A stretch of DNA of 64,000 bases from Trissonchulus latispiculum. Taxonomy: Eukaryota > Nematoda > Enoplea > Enoplida > Ironidae. Made by a program: the position numbers and the translations under genes. The first letter of the stretch is position 1; each line of letters starts with the position of its first letter. Positions 39,501 to 54,500 of this stretch are shown one piece after another. The stretch spans positions 62,001 to 126,000 of the forward strand of contig JASAND010015551.1 of assembly GCA_030248195.1 (NCBI GenBank), in the 5' to 3' direction. Under the pieces are notes generated by a model, which ran no database searches, was not told the DNA's origin, and worked only from the letters and a program-made list of their open reading frames with translations.

Positions 39501-42500
39501 AAAACGACATGTCAGAATAAACAAAGTTCAGAGGAAGAAAGGACAGATCGAAATGGGTGTCTATAGCTAAAGCCAAAAACGGCATAGCATACCATCGATC
39601 TGTTGTAACCGCCTTCGAAAGTCTAGCTGGAATTCAGTGCACGAATCTAGAAGAGTGAGACCGCGGGTTACCGTTCGATTCACATCTCCAAGCGTAACTT
39701 CAGTCTAAAACAAACATATGCATGCATACAACATTAAGTGACAACAAACACAATTTAGAGCTAGGTAGGTATCCGTAACATGTATGAGAAAGGCATACAA
39801 AGCGAACAAGATAGCAAGTAAAGTACACGTATATACCTGCAATTTCATTTGGTTTGCAGTGGTCTTTAAATTGTCAATTTCACCAATTAGGTTTCCAACT
39901 GACAGGTCATCGCTGGATAAATCAGGATGTTGATACTGTAACCGAAAACAAGTCAAATCAAAATATATAAGAAGTTTTATCGAAACTAACAACACTAACA
40001 ACATTCGGGGAAGACGTGGACAAACTCACCGTTATTGATTTCTATTAATGAGTGACAAATAAAATGAGCTCAAAAATAAGAAAATTGTAAAGTTCCGCTT
40101 TCAAAAATTATTTAGTTTTACTTCTAGAGGTTTCTGAGTTAATTACCTTGAGTGAATGGAGTCGATCGGCAATGTTGTCCAAACGTTTCATGGCAAAATA
40201 GGCAATAGATACATTCCCAACATCCTCAAGAGAACCACGTGTTTTCCACAGTAGCATATTGAGATCATTCACCAGAACATGGACACATTCATCGCAGACT
40301 AAAATGAACAATCGCCATATTACCAGAATTCCGAAATTTGCACAATATTGTCAGTATAGCCAGACTACACTACAGAACAATATTTTAAAAATAACTCGCA
40401 ATCGTAATTACTTAGTTATTAACGCAACATATTCTTCAAAGAACATACAAATATTTCTGACCAGAGAATAAGATGATCGCGAGTACAAATATAGCAAGCT
40501 GATGAGATTTTGGTATCAAAATTTTGTTACACAACACTTAGAAAAAGCCAATCAAAAATTACAAACATACGTAGACATCCTCTTTCTGGTACTCTTAGGT
40601 AGCTGGTCAAGCACTGATCACAACGAGGTCCACTGGCGCCTTCCATGCACTGACACTGACCAGTAATCGTATCACAGACAGTACCCTTGGAAAGATCAGC
40701 ATCACAATCGCACTCTAAAAGCAATGCAAGACAGCTGTACAATTTATCAGCAAAGTACTCAACTGAGTTATAAAAAAATCAAGAAATCGTGATAAACTTT
40801 GAGATTAATCAATGATATGGAAACAGACAAAAATTATATAACAACAAAATATTATTTAGGAGACTAAAAATACGTATATACTTCTACAACCGCTGACAGT
40901 GTAGTCCCAATAGCCATTTTTGCATCTGTCGCACTGGGGTCCAGTTACGCCAGGCATGCAGTCACACTGGCCAGAAGATAGGTCGCACTGAGATGAAGTC
41001 GAGGCTGTACCACAGTTGCAGGGTCTACATCCACTGCAGTACTCAAAACCCCAAGTATCTTCCTGAAATGAAATACAGATTCTTCAGGGCTGTGTAGCAT
41101 TGAAAAGATTACAACTTTTTCGGAAACACAGAAAACAGACAGAAGAGGTTAGAGCCTAAATAAGACTTAAAAAGCTAAAAAAGTAATAAAAGTAGAAATC
41201 TTACGGCGCATTTGTCGCAGTTTTCTCCAATCACATTAGGTTTACACACACATTCTCCCGTAACCTTGTCACAATAGCGACTTCCGCATTGGCTACAGCT
41301 GCATTCTGAAAGTAAACACATTTCGACACATTACAATTATAATGTTTTCATTTTTAAGAGAAAATTTGCAGGTAAAAACTAACAATTAATTGCAACAAAT
41401 TAATAAATTAAAAGGTCAGAATCCCGATTAATAACTACCAGCGCAGTTCTTTAGCTCTACAGCGTCGCCATAAAACCAAGGTTCACAGTCTTCACAGTGA
41501 TCTCCAATAGTGTGATTCTGACAGTTTCGGCACTGTCCGGTTATCATATCGCAAGAACCTGGCGAGGTAACTACATTGTTTCCTGAACAGTTGCAGGGTT
41601 CACATTTGCCATAGCGAGTGTAGGGCTGACCAAACCAACCAGGCGAACACCTGAAATAGTGTACTATAAATAGGCTTCATATTGTAGCAGTTGCCAACAC
41701 GACCTCTAGTGCCGTGCGACTTTTATCCGTTACAGATCAAACCGAATTTCATTTGATTCCATACTTCAAATTTCACCACTTGCAAAGAGCATAAACGAAT
41801 TGATGATGCAGTGTTACTGTAGTAGTTGCAAGAACTAAATATTTAACTGAACGGTCGGACTGAACTAAATAACCCAAAAGCTCAGCAGAAAATTACCACG
41901 CAAATAAGTCTTTAGCAATTACTTACATTTGGCAGCGATCTCCAGCATATCCAGTTAAGCATTCACAGGTTTTTAGCAGACCAGTTTCGCTTACTTCGCA
42001 GGAAGTAGCATAACTAAAATAGGAAATTAACATTTTAGTAAATCTGTTTTTCTTTCTCTGACTAACAAATTACACTGTCTACTTTGAAACCCAACGGTCC
42101 GCCGTAGTTTCACGCGTCACTATGTCTATATGCCTGTCTACTAACCCTGTCGCGGTAGTGCCGCTTGCATGCATGCGCATTGCCGCGGCAGATGTATTAC
42201 ACTGTTGTATGTGGACGCGGCGCTATGGGTTGGGAGGCCGCGGGGTAATTCACGTGTTGTAATAAATTCTACTATACTAACCCCACGTGAATTTCTCGGG
42301 ATTAAATAAAAAAAACAAAAAACATTTACATTGACGGTATATTATAAAATAATTTGATGATGAGTCATAGATGGGTCGATATTCTGCAAACACATGATAC
42401 AACCAGCAGTTAAAGTTCTAAAGGTAACAAATGGACAATGTGCTACTCACTTCAGTTCATGATGAGGACAAGGACAGCGATTGCAAGCAAACGGTGATCC

Positions 42501-45500
42501 GGTAGTTGGATCTCCAAAATAGCCAACAACACACTTTTCACAATGATCGCCTGTAGTATTATGGTGACAATCCTGAAGATAAAAAAGCTATCAATTTTTC
42601 TCTAGAAACAGAGGAAAAAAGTACATTATAAATATACCAAAAATAAGTGGCAAAAACTTATAAATATTTAACTATATATAACGTAATCGACGGTAATTAT
42701 AATTACTCAGCACAGACCCAACGTCCTAAATATCACGAGGATCAAAATTGTTTAAATAGCAGAGCTGAAACGTTGAATATAGAATACTAAAATAGTGAGA
42801 AGTTGTGAACATAACTCACTAAACAAATTCCTGTATCAGGATCACAAGTTGACGAGTGTCCATTACACTGGCACGGAACACAAGAACCCAAATATGGTCC
42901 TGTTGAAACTCGATAATGACTTCTGGCACATTCCTAAACAATACACAAGAGGCATCAATAGAACAATGGATAGATGAAAGCATACAAGAACTTAATTTGT
43001 GCGTGAGGTACTACCCAAATGGTTCCATCGCACAGTCATAATTATCAGATACGTAGTTTCAAACACGGAATTTTAGTTTGAATACAAAAAAATAAACCAA
43101 ACTACATTAAAATGAAGCACAAGCATAACCGAGAAGCATTCTATGAAATAAAACAGCTTTTAATAAACGAATAAAAGGTAGCAGTATACAATTAAATAAA
43201 GCGTGTTACATACTTCACAAGAGGATCCAGTATACGATGGGGGGCATTCACATTTTTCCACGCCACTTGTTGCCAGCAAAGGAGAGTGGGCAGTGGCTTG
43301 ATCATCAGCTGAATCCATTTCTACACGATGAAGGCTGAAAAAGATAAGAAAAAATAGTTTAAAGTTTCCGCTTACATAGTTTTTCTTTTAACATACAGGT
43401 TTTAAGTAACATAGGTAATTTTTCCGAGCCTTATTGCAAAACACGTGAAGGCAACAGTACTTCAAACCCACTTGTGAACGTTTCAACTCACACAGCCTTT
43501 TGTGTATCAATGTAGTAGGAAGCCTTGACCAACAATGCTTTTAAGTCGTGAAGCACCAGCATAAGCTTCGGTCTATCTGCAGTGCTTCCGTCAGGTAGAA
43601 GCCAAGACTCCTACAATATTAGTGGACTTATCTAAATAGACTGTCACGAATTAAATACAATAGTAATTAATCAGAGGGAGCTTCTAACTAAGCTAAAACT
43701 AAAAACACAAAAATTACAAATGTACAATTATAATCACAAATAACACACAATATTAATGAGCATCAGGGAGACAAGCAGCCAGCAAAGTCAAGCAAAGCAA
43801 AGCAAAATCAAGTCTGATAATAAACACGTCATACCGGAACCAGTTGAACGACCACATCAAATTTAGCACTAGGATTAAACGGCTGCTCTACCATATAGTG
43901 TTCAAGGGTGATATTGTTGCCCTAAAATCAAACTTCAGACTATCACTAAACCATCTATTACTAACATAAGTTCAGTTACGTTCCGTTAATAAATTTCTAT
44001 TCTGCTGGAGCGGAATATATTCCCCGGCTTTGTTGTATGTAATGCATGTATGTTGTTGAAATCTCCAATGTCTCCCCTATCTTTAACACATGGGCTAGTA
44101 TTTGTATTTTTTAAAGTCAACCAAAACAATAAAAGCAGCGTTGTCAGCTTTTGGAAAAATTGCATCGGAATCTCTTCCTGAAGTTTCCTCGAATTTTATG
44201 GTATAAATCTTCTGAAATTAAGCAATACGCTCTGGCGTTATTTGTAACTCAAATCCTCCGCAACCGTTTATCGATTAGTAAACGTTCGCAGACAAAATTC
44301 AGTAATAACTCACAGTATTGCATACATGACATTGAGATAGGAGGCTAACACTCGTAAATGATGAGTAGTTATTTAATTAGGTAGCAGCTAAACTTGGCCC
44401 AATTAATTCTGAATTTAATTTCGTGCATTCGTATTGCGAATCATCTGAGAAAATCTTTATAATAAAAGTTGAAATAGTTCAGTGGTTAAGACATTTGGCT
44501 GTCACCGCAATAAGCAGAGTACGATTCCCAGTTGGATATTGTTATGTAAAAAATGAGATGGTTATAGAACGTGGTTGGAATTTGAACGTGAAGACATTAC
44601 AAAATTTTAGGGCCACCAAAAATTTTGGACCTTACAAAAAAGTATCTATTTCTTCTGTTATCCAAAATTTTAAGACAGTCTATGGAACCTTTCTCATATT
44701 AAGTTTTACATGAGAATAGTTGGTGGACAAAGTAAATTGATAAATTCGAATCCGGAAATCGTATATATGATATATCAATAGCTCAATTGCGGAATATTGC
44801 CCCTTTTAGGGGCATACTTGTTCATCTAAATTTCCAGAACATAACACAACACGACATACAGCAAAGATTACATAAAAAGCTTACTACAAAAATACCTATG
44901 CAACTAAAATTAGCACCTTTAAAATCACATCTGGTTGAATAATAGACTCTATAGGAGATCCCTCGGCAGGATGCGATTCAACAGAGTATCGCAGCTGACC
45001 TCCATAGGAGAACAACTGTTTTCCAAGATACAATGGTGGAGCTGAAAAATAGACTCCCTTATCAGGATCCATTCTTTCGCCGTTCAACACCATTTCAACA
45101 ATGTCCGGCAGGCTGTCTTCTGGCTTAGAGGAAATGCTTGGATTAGCAGAATTCTCAGCATTCCATAAATGCATACTGTCAATCTAAAATTAAATTCGGT
45201 GATTTAAGTAAGCGGGCACTCGTTAAATTAATTAGAATAACTTATATACTAATTTAATAACTATTAAATAAAGCAGAATCTCTGACTGAAACATGACAAA
45301 AACAAATTCGTTCCAGGGTACGAAAATTATTATAACATGGTATAACAAAAACAGTCCAGATGCTAAGTTTCCAAACATAATAGTGGGTACTTGAAACTGC
45401 CAGCACTACCAAAGTCAGCAAAAGTAGACTTACCGTGGACTGCACCATCATAGATTCAAAACAGCAAAGGAATAGCAGATGACTAACTACTAGTTTTCCA

Positions 45501-48500
45501 TTCAAAAATAGGGCTTAGTCTGCTACTATTTCACAGCTATTCTAGAACTTAGGTTGATACAGTCCAAGGTTAGTCAAGGCAGCTTAAACTTACAACGACT
45601 TTTCTGTACTGGGATTCCACACAGTGACTGCTTTTTCCGAAGCAGAAACAATTCATGCAACCTTTAGGATTGGTTTCTTCCAAGTTGAAGGTACCAAATT
45701 TACATCGTTCACACAACTGCCCTTCAACATTTTCCTAAAAAACAACTACGAACTTAGATCATGCCAAAAACGAGAAAACAATGTTCTAGTCAGCCTAAAT
45801 CACGCATACCAACCAACAGGAGAGATTCTACGAAATACGCAAATTTCTATAATACCAACACTAAATACTTACGGCCAACTAGTAATCTCAATGTCACGAA
45901 AATACACTGCTCCAGCAATCACTCCGAAAAACACTAAAACTTTCTACAATTAAATTTTATGTAGACCAAATTCTTAAATGTAGATTTGGGGTACCTTGCA
46001 AATACATTTCGCCGTTTCCTGGCTGCAAACATCCGCCGTAGTTCCCGCTGAACTACAGTCACACGGATAGCACCAATGGAAGCCATAATAGCCAGGCAAA
46101 CACTGATTACATCGTCGTCCACCAACGTGATCTTTGCAGCTGCAAAAGTACAACTGGAATATGCCAGAATCAGTTTAGCCCAAAAATGGACAAATGAGCA
46201 GAAAAGGCTATTCTAACAACTATGTTGTATTGATACTGCTTTTGCCATATTCTTTATATTTCAGTGTGAGAGTGTGAAGTCCAAAGACTAATACCTGTGT
46301 CTGCAATACACTCGACAGTACAGCTCACTTACAATAGTATTAAACTTGACAATGACACTTGAAATAATATTAAATTTGCTAAAACTCTATAAAATATACG
46401 AAATTGCATAAAATGCTAGAATTAATCCTAAACCTAACAGAATGCAGTCATATATCTCGTACTTGCACTGTCCAGTGAGCTGTTCACAGGATACTAAGCC
46501 ATCCTTAGTTCCATCAGGATCGCAGGCACACAACTAAAACACATAAGACTCCATTTACAGTAGAATACACAACTATTGGTAACAAACTTCGCTCAGAAGG
46601 AACAGCAGAACATAGTAGTAAGAGAGAGGACTTTATATATTTCGATAGCAGAATAAGGTTGGTAATACGCTGACTGTTCCAATTTTGAATATCATTCTCA
46701 TTCTTGAATTAAAATAGATTATTAGCCGATTTGGTTTCATAACCATACCTGACAACCAATCAAAGGATCAAATCCAAATGCGTTGGGAGAGCAACGATCA
46801 CACGAGGACCCCTCAACATAGAGTGGACAGAAGCACTCTCCAGTTCGCGAATCGCACTGCTGATAGGGCTGACACTGACAAGCTAAAGTAGAAAAACTGC
46901 ACATTTAATCAAAACGAAATTTTTCTAAAATAAAGATACCTCCCGTCGGAGGTCGGAATGGTCGAGTGATCTAAGGCGCTGGTCACACCTTACGGTCGGC
47001 AGTTGGATCCCCGGAGGCCACAAAAGCGTTCTCGACTCTAGCCAACCCAGTTATCCATCCTTAGCTGGTAGGTAAATGGGTACCACTAGGGTGTAAAGGT
47101 AACAAAGGGTCGGCCCCACATCCACGGATGCAGTCATCAGTTGAGGTGGCACTCCTGGCTCTACGGCGAGAATTCGGGGATGAGCACAGCAACCCCATGT
47201 GCTGTGACAGGACGGAGATACCTTTACCTTTTTTACCTCACGCAGGCCACGCCCAAGTTAATGTATTCGATTGGATCAGTAATGGCTAAACGTTAATGAA
47301 TGAGAGATAGAAAAAAGATAACGAATAGTTTACTTTAATCTCACTACTTTGAAAGGATGTTCGGTAGCATTCAATACAGGACCCTGATTTCAATTCAAAG
47401 CTTAGAAAAAAGTCTGAGAAACTTAAACCGCTGAACACTAAAACTTACGCTGACAGTTAGGAAATCCGTAGTATCGAGGTTTACACTGAGTGCACCGTCT
47501 TCCAATAATGTTAGGACGACAGGGGCACTGGCCTCCATATTTCTCACAAATATAGCTCGTTGTACCATCGTGATGACAGTCGCAGGCCATGGCGCCGTCA
47601 TTGAAGTAGACGCCCAGAGAGAAAACGGAATTCATGCAAAACTCTGATGAGTCAGGACTACAAGACAACAAAGAACAACAACAGTGCAACAGTTCTAGCA
47701 AACCCTCCATATAATAAGTTTACACTGATTTAATGCAAATGCTTTAAATCTAATGCTAGGGCAAACAAGCTAATAAAGGTTAAATGAAACTAAGAAAACC
47801 GTGTATACTGGTTAAAGTAGAATGTGTTGTGACGAAGTTTTTTGGGACATTCAAGACGTGCGAATTTCTATCAATTAAATTAATCAATTAGAAGACTTAA
47901 AAGTAAAGTGAAGGATACCATTTCCGCTCCCCTAACAGTAAAGTGTCGCCAAGAGTGTCGGAAAGATAATTGTTACACAATGCCCACCTGATATCAAAAT
48001 TGTCTTTCGCGCAATGAATCAGAAATTGTCCAGATTTATCTACCACAGCTCGCTCACTCAGTATCGATGGCTCGAAACTGGAATGTGGAATGGCCATAAT
48101 GTAGTCCTGAAAGTGGCAAACTTTTAGACTGCGTAAGGACTAAAATGAATAGTATATACATGACAAGACAGTGGTCCACCAACGCCACACGGACCTTTTG
48201 AGCGAGAACGCACTGCATGCTAACAACACATTCTCCGCAGTTGCTTGCCTACTGAGCCATCCTCGAAGCAGTTGACTATCCGGCCACTGCCAGCAGCCAT
48301 TTGCATAATGTTCTCCCCGTTGTGTGTACGTGTTGAAGCTCGAAAATATAAAGACAGCGTTAGACTAAAATGTGTCTGCATCCTGAGTTCCTCATATAAA
48401 GTGCCACAGGGGCAAAAATTGTTTTGCTTAGTAGGCAGGGGTGGGCAGTTTAGCAGTAGCATGAAGCGCATAGCACAGCGCTGATAACTGAAAGCGATGA

Positions 48501-51500
48501 TGTGGGAACCTCACCGGATCTCTCCTGCCTCAGGGAAAAACCTTGGGCGGTATCTTCGCTTCCTTAGTGGCAGCGGGCTTCTGGCTCGCCGTGTATAGTA
48601 TTTGCCTGATCGACCACCTACGACGACGACGACGAGCGATGATGTTAGCATTATCAGCCAACTTATTTCGATATTCCCATACAAGAAACTTACAAGGTAA
48701 ACAGATCCTTCTGTATTATTAGAGACGTTAATGGCTGCCAGAAATTTGTCCTGAATGTAAAAGGAGTTAGCATTGTCCCCTTTTTGCTGAATAACAACTC
48801 GACATCCAGAGACACTCGGGCAAAATGGAAATGTGACATAGGCTAAATATTAATCACATCACAAAAGTACAGAACTAATCATCATTATTGCAAGGCGCAG
48901 GTTGAAGCAAGCTTAGCACCAATCGTGGACACGCATATGACCAACAATTCGAGAAACCTCAGAAACCCGAGATACTCATTTCCATTGCAATCGTTGTCTA
49001 CTTAACTTTGCAGTTTACGAAAATTTTAAAAAGTTATCTAAACATAAAGTAGTAAATATTCTAAGAACAAAATCTCAGCCTACACGAAAGCACTCTCTCT
49101 CTCTCTAATATACTGTATTTACTAAGTTTATTTACACCTTTGATTAAATGTTTTAGGAGCTTAGTTTGCTATTTGAATTCTTATTAAGCATTCACAAATT
49201 TTACCATTGGCTGGTAAAGCCGGTCCTGCATCCAGTTTCTTTCCAGTCTGTCCTAAAATAGTAATTAAAGTGACCAATATTCTGGCGTATACCAATATAA
49301 TAAACTTTAATCTTGTTTTTGATTAGAGAGTCTTCCGGCACGCGGCACCTGAATTCTTTACGTTAAGTTAGGCTTGTCAAAGTTATAACCACTAGACATA
49401 ATACAATCAGACAACACGTACGTTCGTAGACATGTTCTGGCTGGAGAACGACATCGGCATTAATGCTGGCATGCTTGGGAAGATAATAATGAACAACAAA
49501 TACGTAGTACTGTCGAGCATCAACATTACCCACAATTCGGATTGGCTGAGTCTAAACAAAAATTGGTGTGAAAGAGCGCTGTATAGAGGTATTATCCAAT
49601 ACTACGTTGCAACAGCTGGAAAACCTTTTGATTAGTTGTCAGCAGCATAAATGTTTCTCAAAAAATTAGTAATTGTTTGAAGAACCAGGCGAAAATTCAA
49701 TTCTTTTAATGTTCCGTAAAACTCAAATTGTTACCCAAAGGTGCCATAAACTTCAATAAGCAGCACCATTGATGAAGCGTTGTGCAAAGCGGAGATATCG
49801 TTGAGCAAATAGCTTTAAAAACAAGGGGGCTTATAAAGCCATAAAATTAAATCTTCTCAGATTCTTGGACGGTAGATCACCTGATCTGCTTTAAGTTCAG
49901 CTACAGTATCTGTGGCTTCTGGTAGATCAGCAACGACATCCGAAAGAACCACGGTATCATTCTCATGAGCATAGCGCTTGACATCAAATTGCTCAAAGGA
50001 GGACGGTGGAACAAATTCACTCAAGTAGCAGCTGAAATGAGGAACAAATAAAATGATACAAATGATGAAATAAAAACTGGGCAAGCGGCAATTATAATAA
50101 ACAAGCCTAACAAACAAACGGCACAAGGAATTCAACAAAATGAAATTATAACGGCAAGGCCAAAAGTGGACGCTTAGAGATAACTCTTACTCTCCATTCT
50201 GACGAACACAATGGGACTTTGCGTTAAGATAATCCACTGTCCACCGATTAACCGGAATTGGAATTACAGAAGCCTAAAAGCAGAAACAAATTTCAGCGAT
50301 GCTTGCCAAGCATTCTCAAAATACGATAAATGAAACCAGCAACGAGGAAGATACTACGACGTTATAGTAATTCTGGGCTTTTTCTAGGCGAAAAAAGTGG
50401 GGGTGGGGAGAGTGGGGGGGAGCCCCCCCCCCCCCCCCCAAATTTGGGGGGGGGGGGGGAACCCAAAGAGTAGTGGGGAATCCAAAGTGGTCTAAAATCG
50501 CTAAAAATGCGAGTAAAAATAGACACGATTTCTTACTATACTGCTACAACTATGCTAAAAAAGTGCTCAAAAATCGAGTTTGAGTACCAAAATAGACGAT
50601 GTTTGAGAAAAAATTCCGGCGAAGACTGAAAATTTTAATGTTTGACCAAAAATCTACAAATTTGTCATTTTCTGGGCACCTTATGGTGAGTGGGGGCGGA
50701 AGCCCAAAAAAAGTGGGGGTGGGGCCGAGTGGGGGGGGAGGAGGTCGAGGTAGGGGGCGCCCCCCCCCCCCCCACAAAAAAAGCACAGAGTATATATTTG
50801 CTTCCCTCACAACCATAGAAGTGTAAATTCGTGCATATAGCGTCAGACCAAACGGTTTCAAAATATAGCAAAATTAAGCCTAGATGGAAAGCATACCTTT
50901 GCAACTTCCGAATGATTTCTAGTAAAGAACTGAATGGAAGCCGGTCGGCCTTCCAAATCAAAAACAGCAGGTTGGCCTTCAGTAACGACTAGCTCGCGGC
51001 AAAATGATCTAAAATTGAAACTGTTTTTCCATGTGTCCGGTACAGAGGAGCATCTTCGGCACTTCGGCCCGGCCAGCCCAGAGAAACTTTTTAACTGCGG
51101 GCCGAAGCGGATCGACTATAGGAAATTATTGTGAAATCACCGTAATTACCTAAACACTTATTCATTCTTCTTACTTTACAGAAAAATTTAACAGTTCGTA
51201 GCATAAAAGTAGCGTTTCCATCTTGCATTGAAAAACCTAGAATTTTGAATATTTTCTTTTGGAAGGACTGGCCGAAAATTTTTTCCAGCAAGTCACAAAT
51301 TTTAAAATATCATACACACTACACTGTCTCCGAGTTAAAAGCACTAATCAGAATTCAACATACGTCATAAGCCAATCATACTAAAAATTCTAGATACCTA
51401 TATGGACAACGATGGAAAGCAATGGAGCCTTCAATGAACCAGCTGAATTAGCATCTGTAGATGCAACATCGGCGAACACCAAATTTATCGCCAGGATTGT

Positions 51501-54500
51501 AGTATTCCACCAGCATGTATTCTGACCCTGGCACATTCGGTGTAGTTTTAACGATCAGAGTCTGGTAAATGATGGAAATGAATAAAAATAGTTACGGACT
51601 GACTAGCAAATCATTCGCGATTATTCAATGTACATATTTGATAATCTAACCTAAGAAACCGAAAAAGTGAAATTTTACTTGAAAGTTGTGTGAAACAAAT
51701 TTCAGGTATGTATATGTGCAGGTTGTACCAGAAATTAAAAAGAATTAAACACATTAACAAACGCAAAAATGATGAAGACATATAAAGACTGATACAGAAA
51801 AATAAGTTAAGCTTCAGCATTCAACTTCAATTTGCAGAAAGTAACCAAACACAAAACTAAAAGAGTAGCTAGAAAAAGCACGGACCAGAAAAGATCAATT
51901 GGCAAAACAGTAACACAATGACCGACGACGCAACAAACAAGTTCAAATCATTTCATTGTGCAACATGATCATAGTGTTATCCAGTTTGCTTTGTCACTGT
52001 GCACCAACGCGAGGACTTACTTCCGTTTGCCATGAAGGCGGCAGCAGCACCTAGAAAAGAGAGGCATTCAGAGTATTCCTTCGGCTTGTGCAGATTCTCC
52101 AGTTGGTCGCATCACTTCCGCATCCAGCATAGTAGGTATGCGGAAGCGGTATCTCCGCATATTGAAAGTCCTTGCAAGCTTCTCCATCAGCAGACTCGGC
52201 TAGACAAGGCTCCTCCACAGGGAATTTCAGTAACTTTGGATCAAAATAGGCTTCAGGCAACAGCACAACATAATCCTAAATTTACAACACATACACAAGG
52301 AAACACTAGACAAATTAAAATATATAAGGTATAATACAAACGGCAAAAATTTGTTCACTACTGTTCAGTTATTCAAATAATCAAGAGTCTACTAATGAAA
52401 AAGTGGGACTCTCAGCTGGTACTAATAGACTAGCATACTATATGCTCGAACATTAATGACGAAATCTCGGAAGTGGTCTCGGTTAGCGTTGTTAAACATG
52501 TACGTCTGTATGAGTTTGAATTGAATCGCATCTGATTGGCTAATCGCTTACAAATCTCATGTCAAAATTACGTGTTTGAAAGCGTATCCCCTCCAAAATT
52601 TATCTGAGGAGATCTCGCTTAGCGCTGTTAATCGTGCACTCATATATACGAATGAACTAAAATGAATCTCATTCGAAGGTGTAATCACAAAAGATTTATT
52701 TTTAGCTAGTCGTATATACAGCACGTACTATTGTGTAAGCAGGATCCCCTCCGAGTCCAGAGGGGGTACGCTAAAAGATGAATTTTTAAACATGAGTAAG
52801 CGATAACCAATCAAATTCGTTTTACTTGAACAAATACCTAACATATAAGCGATATAACCTTCGCGAATTTTGACAGTAATCTATCGAGAATCTTGCAAGC
52901 TCAGTGTTCATTATAAAAAGCTGAGTGCCCTACTCTTCCTACAATATACTCTTGACATGATTAACTACGCTTATCAATACACTAATTTAAACATGTTCCA
53001 AATACAGTCGCTTCCTAGCTTTCAATGTTAGAGTCCAACGATCTTGCAAAATAAATGTCAAAGCGGTTTCCCTGTGCGATGGTCCACGGTGGTAGCTGTA
53101 GTCGCTGTGGCCGATGGTGGGATTTTGGTGGACGCCCTCTCGACAGCTATAAAAATGAAGCATATTTAAAATAAAGCTTTGACACAGAAGCAATAAAAAG
53201 AAAATATGTTCACATAAAATGTCAGCTCTCTACCAGAATTAATTGCTACGAATGATTGCATCTGAAATTCTCACTTAAACCGCCACGCTGTGAAACAGGA
53301 TTGAACTCAATATCCACCGGTACAGGTTGATTCAGCTGATTCCTGTAGTGCATCAGAAGTCGATACAAGGATCGTTGCGGAACATCGACGTCTACGACGA
53401 TTTCATCCTAAAGTAACGGACATTAACAAGTTATCCCTTTATGACCAACATTTTATCTGGAAACGATTTGAAATACGGATGGAAGGAGGTTTCAAAGCAT
53501 GATTTGAGTCACACGTTGCACAAATAGTTTTAAGTTTTAAAGTACACATGGCCAAAACATGTACTAGATGTTTATAAAAAAGTAATGTTTATCATCCCAT
53601 CATAACTACCCGCCAACTTGTAGGGTAATGGTTACTCCAAAAAGCTCATCGTTTTTTTAAAAGTTCAATCTCAGCCCTTAAAGTTCCCGCTATCATTTCT
53701 GTACTGCAGCAAAGTTAAACTGAAAGAAGTTAAGCTGTTTAACTCTTTCAACCTTCTGTGTTAAGGAGTCCAACCAAGGGTTCAAGAGAATACAAGGGTA
53801 ATCAAACAGAAAAGTTGGCAAATCAGGTATAGCCGAGTTAATGTTTATAAAACAGAGAAAGCTTCATCATAACGTTTCCTTTGACACTGTGTCGTACCTG
53901 AATAGGTGAAAAAGACAATGAATCCTTTCCAGGAAAAATCAGGAAAACCGATTTCTGGATTTTCAGAAGTTGAATATCGAATGGCTACGAAGCGACCATG
54001 TCTTTCCATAGGAATATACCCATTTTCCGCTTCAACCTAGAAAGTTCATAACAAATAACAATCTGCGAATGAAATGTTGCAAAGCTGCAAAACAGAACAA
54101 TCTCTCTGGACACAGTAACAATACTGTGCTAAAAGAGTTGCGCAACACAGGTTTCTGAACTAAACAATTTTTAGCTTGATTTTGTAAAGGGCTAAAATGT
54201 CAAAAATACTAAACTAAATACCTTCATATGAAGAAGATTGGGAAAGTAGCTGCTATAATAACGTGGAACTGAGCAATCTCTCCCATTAATTCTGGGACGA
54301 CAGTAGACGCATCACGCCAGAGTCTGGACCGCATTCAGTAGATAGTGATTCTCCAACGTTGCACTGACAAGCTGAAAATGTAAATATATACCAGATGCTG
54401 TCAGTGATGGACAAAGGGCAGGATCTACGGAGGGGTCTAAGGGGAACCAATCTGTACCTCCTTTTAAATTTAAATAAATTTTTATAAATTTAGTACACTG

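Noticed and set aside
44468..44535. Functional tRNA gene
   Set aside because: A- and B-box-like words are present, but I could not close an acceptor stem; it is kept only as a tRNA-like repeat.
45254..45505. Possible extra laminin exon between exons 30 and 31
   Set aside because: Exons 30 and 31 join in phase 0 with no gap relative to the family, and this frame is hydrophobic without laminin features.
49857..49880. Extension of exon 21 by VIYRPRI
   Set aside because: There is no usable donor after it and it ends in a stop. The GTGATC donor at 49880 gives the correct phase with exon 22.
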